Shown piece after piece: positions 55,301 to 62,639 of a stretch of DNA of 64,000 nucleotides (position 1 is its first letter; each line of letters starts with the position of its first letter). Under the pieces are notes generated by a model. It was not told the DNA's origin. It saw only the letters and a list, made by a program, of their open reading frames with translations, and did no database searches. This DNA is from JBBDSV01 sp040904785 (lineage in GTDB: Bacteria; Actinomycetota; Nitriliruptoria; Nitriliruptorales; Nitriliruptoraceae). The stretch is taken from positions 7,116 through 71,115 of the forward strand of contig JBBDSV010000095.1 in assembly GCA_040904785.1 (NCBI GenBank), read 5' to 3'. Both the position numbers and the translations under genes were made by a program.

Positions 55301-55458
55301 TAGTCCCGCGAGCCGTCCTCGCTCGCGTTGTCGACGGCGAGCAGGTCGATGTCCGAGAAATCCTGAGTTCTCAGGCATTCGAGCACCGCCGGCAACCACC
55401 GGGATCCGTCGTGCGAGACGATCACGACGAGCACGCGGGCCGTGGCAGAGACCTGCAT
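52303..55458 (-). CDS. Large GT2 glycosyltransferase fused to a polytopic membrane region
   Basis: A 1051-residue protein. Residues 1-300 are a GT-A family 2 domain: VLVVIVSHDGSRWLPAVLEC, LLAVDNASEDGS, LHDDVAF (DxD-type) and FRDDLDLCWRAWLADYEVE. A further membrane portion of about 12 hydrophobic segments runs from about 375 to 760, followed by an extracellular region (about 770-990) and a final helix near 1000. This layout suggests transfer of sugars and their display or export across the membrane. Acceptor unknown. The gene and the coupled DUF5719 gene lie beside whiB2 in other actinobacteria too. Confidence 0.88.
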   Translation of the reverse strand: MQVSATARVLVVIVSHDGSRWLPAVLECLRTQDFSDIDLLAVDNASEDGSRDYLIERLGPERVLVADRDLGFGGAVSMALDACSDDVEYVWLLHDDVAFLPDALSTLVAALDTDPRVAIVGPKLRDWSQGEQLQSVGWTIDLTGRADSGVDPGELDQGQRDTDRRTLYVSTAGMLLRRSAFEALGRFDRRFHVFRDDLDLCWRAWLADYEVEVVPEAMGAHVAAASEHVRLGQTRHLGPRYFAERNTLAALLKNYGPIRLPLVVVLYVLVGLAKIAGFVLTRRFSDAWQTLRAWVWNVLHLRETLRLRRQVQHLRRRTDTELKPLFGRITPRVRAYLEAIVYWVTGGDTTPARADAVLEPAEDVSRSRLVAFARQRPVAVAGIVLVLAVIGGAGRLLAPGALRGGGFAPWPSSPQAFLANYVASFNEAAVFGTSAPPSPVQALLGLLHLVAGGSSYLAPRLLLFGTVAAAWIFALRAAQVYSARRVPRVVAATAYVLSPPAMAALVTGELRAMVLLAVIPGVVAAGLTFGSRSATAVRAWRAVSAAAVLGAIGAAFEPVFLGALVVAGAVVVLVVLTTDVPALWKRVLVTRVIVATGVPVVLLLPWSATLLAPDGPVFGADGARAGGALWQWLALTPELAGFPGLFAGLGFVLAGALGLVLGVKRTPGLVGTMWAVALIGAAAGWWLGRTGSAVWPGTPLLLTAAAFAALYALAFASAESQLGRFGFGWRQLSALVTVVAVTVSIGTVITYVARSPLDTYAIDNDPLPAFIAASVAEEPNFRVLVLAQGGAGLAWEVVDGAGPTMAAMGVPDSPVLDTVGTMVDDLATGRDPTIAAALGTLGIRYVVVPPGGTSPELDHVLRHQLHLEPRPVADGRVYRVSGWLPPAAIVDVDVVEALRAHDLPAEDAHVTSLVSTQPGRYEGRTDDGGIAIMVAPADTGWVVEADGRPVPAMEPIAERPGVQVFGPVADGARVVVRHEDQSARTLVVTGQVLLVLLVVSLALRPPRFARRRSERAPAAEPQLARSTNVKRASDDAADTDDAVGAHNEDRP

Positions 55459-55709
55459 GCTGCGGCTGCTCCTCGAATCGCGGGCGCCGAGGACACGGCG
55501 GGTCCGATATCGGATGGGCGAATCCGCAGCCGCAGAGTGCGGGCGTGCGACGACACTCCCCAGCCGGGACAGAGTGAGGACGCTACCACAGGCCGATCTG
55601 GCGCCTGGAGGCGACCGCGGCCGGGCGACGGTGACCCCGCGACATCACGCCAAACCCGTCGTCACCACCGGACGGCATGCGTCGGCCGTGCGGGGGCCGC
55701 GCGGTGAGG

Positions 55710-55976
55710 TCAGGCGCTCAGACGCTTGACGCGACGGCGCTCACGTTCGGACAGCCCACCCCAGATGCCGAAACGCTCTTCGTGCGTGAGCGCGTAGTCG
55801 AGACAATCGTTGCGCACCGGGCACACCGTGCAGATGCGCTTGGCTTCCCGCGTCGATCCACCCTTTTCGGGGAAGAACGCCTCCGGGTCGGCATCGAGGC
55901 ACTTGGCTTCGAGCATCCACGCGCGATCGTCCGCGTCGAACGCGAGCTTGGTTGTCAGTTCAGCGATCGCTCCCAC
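55710..55976 (-). CDS. whiB2: WhiB2/WhmD-type 4Fe-4S transcription factor
   Basis: An 88-residue WhiB-like protein with cluster Cys at 26, 49, 52 and 58 (KRICTVCPVRNDCLDYAL) and ERFGIWGGLSERERRRVKR, matching the WhiB2/WhmD/WhiB group involved in septation and cell division. The GTG at 55976 has AGGAG seven bases upstream. The gene diverges from cofD across the ECF sigma gene, the order seen at M. tuberculosis Rv3260c-Rv3262. Confidence 0.93.
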   Translation of the reverse strand: MGAIAELTTKLAFDADDRAWMLEAKCLDADPEAFFPEKGGSTREAKRICTVCPVRNDCLDYALTHEERFGIWGGLSERERRRVKRLSA

Positions 55977-56020
55977 GTACCGCTCCTCGCTGCCGACAGT
56001 CGTGGAACTACACGGCTGGC

Positions 56021-56070
56021 ATTCTTCCCGGCATTGAGGCTGCGGTCAAGCCCAGAATCACAACATGTTG
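56021..56070 (-). promoter_or_regulatory. whiB2 promoter with upstream palindrome
   Basis: On the minus strand TTGACC (56044-56049) and AAGAAT (56021-56026) are 17 bases apart, placing the start near 56014, about 38 bases before the gene. A perfect palindrome CAACATGTTG lies at 56061-56070, 11 bases upstream of the -35 box, and may bind a regulator. Confidence 0.5.
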
Positions 56071-56115
56071 CGTTCGCGGCATGAAGTTGCGACAAATTGT
56101 GGGGATTTCGGCCCG

Positions 56116-56136
56116 AAAACAGGCGTCTCACGCCTG
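56116..56136 (-). terminator. Intrinsic terminator of the ECF sigma gene
   Basis: On the minus strand CAGGCGT and ACGCCTG form a 7-bp stem with loop GAG, followed directly by TTTT and then CGGGC. It begins 25 bases after the sigma gene stop. It is the clearest stem-plus-T terminator in the window. Confidence 0.7.
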
Positions 56137-56161
56137 CATGCGGTGATCGCCCCGCCTCCGC

Positions 56162-56749
56162 TCACACGAGGCCGTCGAGTTCAGCGCGCAGGCGCTCGAG
56201 CCCGTCGCGCAGACGCGACTTGGCCGTGCCCTCCGGGATGCCGAGGACCTCGGCGACATCGCGATACGTGTAGCCGTCGTAGTAGGCCAGTTCGATGGCG
56301 GTGCGCTGACGGTCGGTCAGCGCGGCCAGGGCCCGACGCACCTGCCAGTGATCAAGTCGAACCTCGACGGCGTCGGCGACCTCGTCATGTGGTGCCGCGG
56401 CATCGCGACGAGACACCCGTTCATCACGGTCACGGCGCGCCTGCTCGCTGCGAACACGGTCCACGGCGCGCCGGCGCGACAGCGTTGCGACCCACGCACG
56501 GGCAGATCCACGCGCCGGATCGAAGTGTTCCGCCTTCCGCCACACCTCGAAGAGCACGTCCTGGGCGACCTCTTCGGCCATCGCCTGGTCGCGTATGACA
56601 CGACGAACCGTGCCCAGCACCTGGGAATGCAGCAGGCTGAATGCCGTGGCAAACGCCGTAGCGCCCTCAGCACTCCCTGGGGACCGACCCACCGCGAGCA
56701 ACGCGGCAGCGACCGGTTCGACGCCCGACACGTCAACGGCGATGTGCAT
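56162..56749 (-). CDS. ECF sigma factor (SigK/SigL-like)
   Basis: A 195-residue ECF sigma factor from the ATG at 56749 (CGGAG five bases upstream); an in-frame GTG at 56812 would add 21 residues. Region 2 has EEVAQDVLFEVWRKAEHFDP and SARAWVATLSRRRAVDRVRS; region 4 has LTDRQRTAIELAYYDGYTYR and IPEGTAKSRLRDGLERLR. These resemble the SigK/SigL group, normally controlled by a membrane anti-sigma factor. No such gene is adjacent here. Confidence 0.88.
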   Translation of the reverse strand: MHIAVDVSGVEPVAAALLAVGRSPGSAEGATAFATAFSLLHSQVLGTVRRVIRDQAMAEEVAQDVLFEVWRKAEHFDPARGSARAWVATLSRRRAVDRVRSEQARRDRDERVSRRDAAAPHDEVADAVEVRLDHWQVRRALAALTDRQRTAIELAYYDGYTYRDVAEVLGIPEGTAKSRLRDGLERLRAELDGLV

Positions 56750-56824
56750 GTCCACTCCGATGCCTCGAATCCGGGTGGCCGCCGACCGGACGACACCGAC
56801 CGTCCCGACCACCGCAGGCTGCGA

Positions 56825-56875
56825 AGCATCGCACTGTGTTCACCTTTTGTCAAGTTTTTGTCGAGCTATTACAAG
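56825..56875. promoter_or_regulatory. Overlapping divergent promoters for the ECF sigma gene and cofD
   Basis: Plus strand: TTGTCA (56847-56852) and TACAAG (56870-56875), 17 bases apart, facing cofD. Minus strand: TTGACA (56848-56853) and GATGCT (56825-56830), 17 bases apart, facing the sigma gene. The -35 boxes overlap, and an 11-base motif (TTTTGTC core) is directly repeated. The stretch is AT-rich against a GC-rich background. Confidence 0.45.
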
Positions 56876-57020
56876 TTTCCTGTCGCATCCATGACGGTGC
56901 CACAACGCACCGCGCGACGACGGGGAAGCCGAGCGGGCGTTGCCATTAGGCTGGCGTCTGCCGCAGGGACACAACGCCCGCGCTGGGCGGTCGCCATCGC
57001 ACTGGAACGGAACGCCGACG

Positions 57021-57986
57021 ATGTACACAGTGCTCGCGGGCGGGGTCGGTGCGGCACGTTTCCTCCGCGGGCTCACCGCGGTCGTCGATCCCGCCGACGT
57101 CACGGTGATCGGCAACGTCGGTGACGATCTCGATCTCCTCGGCCTGCGGATCTGCCCGGACCTCGACACGATGACCTACTGGTTGAGCTCGATGGTGCAT
57201 CCCGAGCAGCAGTGGGGCCGCGCCGACGAACGGTTCGTCGTCGCCGAGGAGCTGGCGCGTTTCGGCCATGACGACTGGTTCACGATCGGCGACCGCGATC
57301 TCGCCGTACACCTGCACCGCACCGCACGGCTGAGCGAGGGCGCGACACTCTCGCAGGTCACGGCCGAGATCACGCGGGCATTTGGCGTCGGCGTCCGACT
57401 TCTGCCGACGACCGACGATCGAGTCGAAACCCACATTCACACGCGCGACGGACGCGACCTCGCCTTCCAGGAGTACTGGGTGCGTGAGCGGGCCGTCCCG
57501 GACGTCGAACGCATCGAACTCGTCGGCGGCGACGCCGCAAAGCCCGCACCCGGCGTGCTTGAGGCCGTCGCCGATGCCGAGGTCGTGTTCATCGCGCCGT
57601 CGAACCCGGTCGTCTCGATCGGCACGATTCTGGCGATCGACGGCGTTCGTGACGCGGTGGCAGCGACGCCCGCGCCGGTCGTCGGCGTCTCCCCCATCGT
57701 GTCCGGCGCAGTCATCCGGGGCATGGCCCACCGGCTGCTGCCCGCGGTCGGCGTCGAGGTGTCCGCGGCCGGGGTCGCCCAGTACTACGGCGACCTGCTT
57801 GACGGGTGGGTCGTCGACACTGCCGACGTCGACGCCCTAGACGACGTCGCCGCGGGAGGACCACGGTGTCGGGCGACCGACACGATGATGGACGACCCCG
57901 ACGTTGCCGCTGCGCTTGCACGCACTTGCCTGTCGCTGGCCGACGAGTGCCGGCCGCCGGAGACCGCTCAAGGGCCGCGACGATGA
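57021..57986 (+). CDS. cofD: 2-phospho-L-lactate / phosphoenolpyruvyl transferase (F420 synthesis)
   Basis: A 321-residue CofD/FbiA enzyme that joins the phospho-lactyl or phosphoenolpyruvyl group to the deazaflavin Fo, giving (dehydro-)F420-0. TVLAGGVGAARFLRGL, VIGNVGDDLDLLGLRICPD, the DTMTYWLSSMV segment and IAPSNPVVSIGTILAI are family marks. The ATG at 57021 fits the family; the open frame before it does not. Its stop overlaps fbiB as ATGA. In actinobacteria the donor is from phosphoenolpyruvate. Confidence 0.96.
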   Translation: MYTVLAGGVGAARFLRGLTAVVDPADVTVIGNVGDDLDLLGLRICPDLDTMTYWLSSMVHPEQQWGRADERFVVAEELARFGHDDWFTIGDRDLAVHLHRTARLSEGATLSQVTAEITRAFGVGVRLLPTTDDRVETHIHTRDGRDLAFQEYWVRERAVPDVERIELVGGDAAKPAPGVLEAVADAEVVFIAPSNPVVSIGTILAIDGVRDAVAATPAPVVGVSPIVSGAVIRGMAHRLLPAVGVEVSAAGVAQYYGDLLDGWVVDTADVDALDDVAAGGPRCRATDTMMDDPDVAAALARTCLSLADECRPPETAQGPRR

Positions 57987-59314
57987 CCACGCAATCGCTG
58001 ACCGTTCGACCGCTGCCGACGAACCACCGATTCGGGTCAGGCGACGACGTCGTTGCGGCGTTGCTCGACGCTGCCCACGCCGCAGCAGTCACACTCACCG
58101 ACGGCGACGTCGTCTGCGTCGCCTCGAAGATCATCGCCCTGGTCGAAGGCCAAGCGGTCACGATCGGCGACCAACCACCGGAGCAGGCGCGGCGAACGCT
58201 GGCGCTGGAGCACGCACGCGAGATCGTGGCCGACGCGCCGCAGGTCCTCATCACGCGCACGTCGCACGGCTTCGTCGTCGCCAACGGCGCGATCGACGCG
58301 TCGAACGTCGCCGACGGGACGCTCCTGCTGCTACCGGACGATCCCGACGCCTCTGCCGCACGGCTGCGCGACGACATCCGTGCGCGCAGCGGTGTCGACG
58401 TCGGCGTCGTCATCACCGACACGTTCGGCCGTCCGTGGCGAAACGGACAGACCGACGTTGCCATCGGTCTCGCGGGCATCCCGGCACTGCGCGACGAACG
58501 CGGCACGTACGACCTCGAGGGCCACGAACTCACGGTTACCGCCGCCGCGATCGCCGACGAGATCGCCGGCGCTGCCGATCTCGTGCGCACGAAGGCGAGC
58601 GGGACACCGTTCGTCCTGCTGCGCGGCCTGCCGACGGCCACCACCAAGGCGGCGACAACCGGCGTCGACCTCGTCCGCGCAGCCGAAGACGACCTGTTCG
58701 CTGCCGGCGGGCCGACTGCAGCAACCGCGGCCGTGACGGCGCGGCGAACCGTGCGAACGTTCGACCCGACCCGGAAGGTCCCCGATGCCGTGCTCGAAGC
58801 CGCAGTTGCGGCGGCCGCGACAGCGCCGGCGCCACATCACACAACGCCGTGGCGTTTCATCCTCCTGCGCGACGACACGCGCACCGCGCTGCTCGACGCG
58901 ATGGCGGCGACGTGGCGCGAGGACCTGACGCGGGACGGTCTGCCGGCGCCGCGCATCGACCGGCGGGTCGCCCGCAGCGACGCGGTCCTGCGCCGGGCAC
59001 CTGCCGTGGTCGCGGCGTTCGTCACCGTCGATGGTGCCCACGACTATCGCGACGATCGTCGCCATGTTGCCGAACGGGACCTATTTCTGTTGAGCGGTGG
59101 TGCGGCGCTGCAGAACATGCAGATCGTCCTGGCCGCCCATGGCATCGGCGCCGCGTGGATCTCGTCGACGGTGTTCTGTGCCGACACGGTGCGTGACGTC
59201 TTGGCCCTCGATGCGACGTGGCATCCGCTGGGCATGCTCGCCATCGGGTATCCCGACGCTCCCCCGGCACCCCGCGCGGGCGGCACGCCGCCGGACGCGC
59301 TGATCGAGCGGTGA
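57983..59314 (+). CDS. fbiB: Bifunctional F420:gamma-glutamyl ligase / dehydro-F420 reductase
   Basis: A 443-residue two-domain FbiB. Residues 1-240 are CofE-like (VVCVASKIIALVEGQAV, ITDTFGRPWRNGQTDVAIG, TKASGTPFVLLRGL) and add glutamates to F420-0. Residues 245-443 form an FMN nitroreductase-like domain (RRTVRTFDPTRKVPD, APAPHHTTPWRFILLRD, HGIGAAWISSTVFC, HPLGMLAIGYPD) that reduces dehydro-F420. The fused form is known in actinobacteria. F420 then serves redox enzymes in the cytoplasm. Confidence 0.96.
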   Translation: MTTQSLTVRPLPTNHRFGSGDDVVAALLDAAHAAAVTLTDGDVVCVASKIIALVEGQAVTIGDQPPEQARRTLALEHAREIVADAPQVLITRTSHGFVVANGAIDASNVADGTLLLLPDDPDASAARLRDDIRARSGVDVGVVITDTFGRPWRNGQTDVAIGLAGIPALRDERGTYDLEGHELTVTAAAIADEIAGAADLVRTKASGTPFVLLRGLPTATTKAATTGVDLVRAAEDDLFAAGGPTAATAAVTARRTVRTFDPTRKVPDAVLEAAVAAAATAPAPHHTTPWRFILLRDDTRTALLDAMAATWREDLTRDGLPAPRIDRRVARSDAVLRRAPAVVAAFVTVDGAHDYRDDRRHVAERDLFLLSGGAALQNMQIVLAAHGIGAAWISSTVFCADTVRDVLALDATWHPLGMLAIGYPDAPPAPRAGGTPPDALIER

Positions 59315-59407
59315 CTTCGCCATCTCCCACGAGCGGCAACCCATGGGCGCCGCAGGCGGCCGCTACGCTCTGCGCGACCTGACGATCATGCGGCAAGGTG
59401 TCCCACG

Positions 59408-60232
59408 GTGGCCGAACGAGAACGCCTGACGAACAAGGAACGGCGTGCACAGGCCCGCGAGGCGCGCAAACGCGCCGAAGCCGAAGCCGCCTCGAAGCGC
59501 AAACGCTCACGACTGCGCAACGGCCTCGTCACCTTCGCGATCGTCGGCGTGATCGCGGCGGTGCTGATCCAGGCGTTCCTGGGCGGGCCCGAGACGATCG
59601 ACGAGACCGTCCTGCTGTCATCCAGCGAAGTGATCGATGCGCAGGAGGCGGCCGGCTGCGACGTCTTGCGTGCACGGTCACCGCTGCCCGAGCGCTACCA
59701 CTTCGAACCGAACCAGGCGCCACACCCCGACACGCTCTACACGGACGTCCGCCCGACGCACTCCGGCCCGCACACGGTCGGCATTCACCCCATCACCGCC
59801 AGTTCGGACCGGCAGATCAGCGAGACCGCCTCCACCCACAACCTCGAGCACGGCTCGGTGATCGTGTGGTACGACCCGGAACAGGTCGATGGATCGACGG
59901 CCGACGCGATCGGCGAATGGGCGACGACGCTGAACGCGAACGGCTTCCGTCGAGACACCGGCGGTGCCGGCATCCTCTCGGCGCCCTACGAGGATCCGGG
60001 AATCAGCTCGGGCAAGGCGATCGCGTTTCGGGCGTGGGGCACGGCGATCGACTGCGACATTTGGGATGAGACCGTGGCGATGGGATTCGTCGCAACGAAC
60101 TTCGGCAGTCGCGGTGTCGCCCCGGAACGCAACTTCGCGCCCTATCCCGACGACGTCCTCGACTTCGCCGACGAACCCGCGAGCGACACCGGTGACGTCA
60201 CCGACGCGGACGACGGCGCTGACGCGTCGTAG
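59408..60232 (+). CDS. DUF3105 membrane-anchored protein
   Basis: A 274-residue protein with a basic, Ala-rich N-terminus, one membrane helix (residues 39-59, GLVTFAIVGVIAAVLIQAFL) and an extracellular DUF3105 domain. Family marks are CDVLRARSPLPERYHF, PTHSGPHTVGIHP and THNLEHGSVIVWYDP. Function unknown; the conserved His and Cys hint at metal binding. The start is GTG. Its last 35 bases overlap the convergent glycosyltransferase gene. Confidence 0.85.
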   Translation: MAERERLTNKERRAQAREARKRAEAEAASKRKRSRLRNGLVTFAIVGVIAAVLIQAFLGGPETIDETVLLSSSEVIDAQEAAGCDVLRARSPLPERYHFEPNQAPHPDTLYTDVRPTHSGPHTVGIHPITASSDRQISETASTHNLEHGSVIVWYDPEQVDGSTADAIGEWATTLNANGFRRDTGGAGILSAPYEDPGISSGKAIAFRAWGTAIDCDIWDETVAMGFVATNFGSRGVAPERNFAPYPDDVLDFADEPASDTGDVTDADDGADAS

Positions 60233-61319
60233 CACCGGCGCGCCACCGGGCACGCAGGGCGGTCGCCAGCCACGCACGCCAGCGCAGATCGACCGCCCAT
60301 TCATCGAGTACCGACGCCGCACTGCACCGTGCACGCTCGTCGAGTTCCCGGCGTCGGAGGTTCGCTCCGGCACGGCCACGCCGGTAGCGGATGATCGCCC
60401 GCGCCAGCACCATCGGGTGCCGCACTCCTAGCACGACGGCGCTGAGCATCGTGGTCACGCCGACGCTGACCCCATGCCGCCTGATGTCGCCGCGATCGTC
60501 GCACGTGGCCATCACCAGTAGGCGATTGGCCCAGTTGAGCTCTTCGACGATCGCTGGCCGACGCGCGCCCCGCCCCCCACGCTCGTGGCCGACGACCGCG
60601 TCGGGGGCGAACCACGCCGTCCATCCGCGACGCCGCGCCCGCCAGTCCAGTTCGACGTCTTCGAAGAACGCGAACAGGTCTTCGGTGAGGATCTGGCCCG
60701 CCGCGCTTCCGCAGCCGCGCCATGCGACGTCGTCCAGCATGCGGCGCCGATGCACGGCGAAGGCACCGGAGACGCCGAACACGTCACCGGCCGGACGGGT
60801 GAACTCTTGCGCGGAGCGGCCCTCGTCACGATTGGCGACGACACGCGCTCGGGTGAGCACGTGGCCCGTGCTGTCGATGTGCGCGGGCGTGCCGACGCCG
60901 ACGAGCAGCGGTTGCACCGATCCGCACGTCGGCTGATCGTCGAGCACCGCACGACATCGCCGGACGGCGTCAGGCGCGGGGTCGACATCCACGTTCGAGA
61001 ACACGACCACCGGTGCGGTGTCGCCTGCGAGCACGTCGTTGATCGCCCCGGCATAGCCCCGATTCGTCGCGTTGGCGACGACGCGGACGCGATGCTTCCA
61101 CGCACGTGCGACCAGCCCGTCCAGTGTCGGTCCCGCGCCAGGGGTCGCGTTGTCGACGACGACGATCTCGAGTTCGTCCGCTCCAAGATCTTGCGCGTCG
61201 AATGCGGCAACACACCGCGGCAGGTCATCGGTCGTCCCATGATTTACCACGATGACGGTGACGCGGCGATCATCGCGGCCGCCGAATGCCGTGTCGGCCG
61301 GTCGGTCGTACGGAGCCAT
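60198..61319 (-). CDS. WbbL-like GT2 glycosyltransferase
   Basis: A 373-residue family 2 glycosyltransferase. VTVIVVNHGTTDDLPRCVAA, VDNATPGAGPTLDGL, the DxD-type NVDVDPAPDAV and FFEDVELDWRARRRGW are present. The C-terminal 120 residues include a possible membrane-associated helix (VTTMLSAVVLGV). Relatives such as WbbL add rhamnose to polyprenyl-linked GlcNAc in cell-wall linker synthesis, and M. tuberculosis wbbL1 lies close to fbiB. It follows the ABC exporter genes by five bases. Confidence 0.88.
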   Translation of the reverse strand: MAPYDRPADTAFGGRDDRRVTVIVVNHGTTDDLPRCVAAFDAQDLGADELEIVVVDNATPGAGPTLDGLVARAWKHRVRVVANATNRGYAGAINDVLAGDTAPVVVFSNVDVDPAPDAVRRCRAVLDDQPTCGSVQPLLVGVGTPAHIDSTGHVLTRARVVANRDEGRSAQEFTRPAGDVFGVSGAFAVHRRRMLDDVAWRGCGSAAGQILTEDLFAFFEDVELDWRARRRGWTAWFAPDAVVGHERGGRGARRPAIVEELNWANRLLVMATCDDRGDIRRHGVSVGVTTMLSAVVLGVRHPMVLARAIIRYRRGRAGANLRRRELDERARCSAASVLDEWAVDLRWRAWLATALRARWRAGATTRQRRRPRR

Positions 61320-61324
61320 GTTGC

Positions 61325-62638
61325 TCAACCGGTTGTGCGCGCACGCCGCCACCGCGAGCGACTCGCGTCGGCCGCGTCTGACGGTCCGATGCGGCGGGCC
61401 GGGCCCTCGGTCACGGCGGTCGTTGCTGACAGGTCGACGAGCCCCGCACCGGACGCCAAGGTCGAACGGACCGCGAATCGCGCCGCGTCACCCGCCACCG
61501 CCCAGGTCTGCTGGACGTCGACGTCGGTGACGACGGTAGCGACCAGGTAGGTCCCGTCGAGCAGGTTCGCGGTGAATCGCAGATCGACGGTGGCCGTCTC
61601 GCCGGCCGCAAGCGGGCCCACACCGACATCCTGCCATGAGGTGTGCGTCTCGTAGAGCTGTGTGCCCTCGGTGCGTGACACCGTCATGCCGACGCTGCAC
61701 ACATCGACGGCAGCCAGCGCCCGCAACACGACGCGCAGCGTCAACGTCGTCGCCGGCGCGACCGACGTCACCGGGTTGCCGTCACCGTCGAGCAGTCGCA
61801 TGTCGTCGAGCTCGACCTTGCGTGCGTGGGAGCGCATCGGGGTTACATCGGCCTGCAGGCGCGTCGCCCGCTGCGTGTAGAACTCGATCGCCTCGTCCAC
61901 GGGCCCGTCGAACGCGACGCGACCCTGTTCGAGCACGATGACCCGCTCGCACATGTCGCGCACGGCCTGCAGATCGTGACTGACGAGCACGAACGTCTTG
62001 CCTTCGTCACGGAAGCGGCGCATGCGCTCGAGCGACCGTTGTTGGAACTCGGCGTCGCCGACGGCGAGGACTTCGTCAACGAGCAGGATGTCCGGGTCGA
62101 TCGTCACGGCGATGGCGAAGCCAAGACGTACGTAGAGCCCGGACGAATAGGTGCGCACCGCCGTGTCGAGCAGCGGACGGATCCCGGCGAAGTCGACGAT
62201 CTCGTCGAACCGTTCATCGATCTGCGCCCGACGAAGCCCCAGGATCGCACCATTGAGGTAGATGTTCTCCCGACCGGTGAGATCGCCGTGGAAGCCGGCA
62301 CCGAGCTCGAGCAGCGAGGCAACCATGCCGTTGGTCTCCGCAACACCGGCGTCGGCCGGCAGGATCCTCGCCAGGACCTTGAGCAGCGTCGACTTGCCCG
62401 ACCCGTTGTGGCCGATCACCGCAACCGACTCACCGTGGTCGATCGTGAACGAGACATCCTCGAGGGCGTTGAAGTCGGCGTAGCTCGTGCGGCGAAACCG
62501 GTAGAGCCGTTCCTTGAGCCCGCCCGGTCGTTCGTGGTAGAGCCGGAACGTCTCGGTCAGCCCGGACACCGCGATCGCCGGTCGTGTCGGGTCGACACGC
62601 AGTCCGGTGATCTGTCCCAGCGAACGCCGTGAGAGCAC
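61325..62638 (-). CDS. Polysaccharide ABC exporter ATPase (Wzt-like) with C-terminal binding domain
   Basis: A 437-residue protein. The ATPase region has the P-loop VIGHNGSGKSTLLKVLA, the TagH/Wzt-type GAGFHGDLTGRENIYLNG, YSSGLYVRLGFAIA signature and DILLVDEVLAVGD. Residues about 285-420 form a beta-sandwich like the Wzt C-terminal domain, which recognises the glycan to be exported. The GTG at 62638 has AAGGAGGT at ideal spacing, one base after the permease stop, which decides the start. Confidence 0.93.
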   Translation of the reverse strand: MLSRRSLGQITGLRVDPTRPAIAVSGLTETFRLYHERPGGLKERLYRFRRTSYADFNALEDVSFTIDHGESVAVIGHNGSGKSTLLKVLARILPADAGVAETNGMVASLLELGAGFHGDLTGRENIYLNGAILGLRRAQIDERFDEIVDFAGIRPLLDTAVRTYSSGLYVRLGFAIAVTIDPDILLVDEVLAVGDAEFQQRSLERMRRFRDEGKTFVLVSHDLQAVRDMCERVIVLEQGRVAFDGPVDEAIEFYTQRATRLQADVTPMRSHARKVELDDMRLLDGDGNPVTSVAPATTLTLRVVLRALAAVDVCSVGMTVSRTEGTQLYETHTSWQDVGVGPLAAGETATVDLRFTANLLDGTYLVATVVTDVDVQQTWAVAGDAARFAVRSTLASGAGLVDLSATTAVTEGPARRIGPSDAADASRSRWRRARTTG

Positions 62639-62639
62639 G

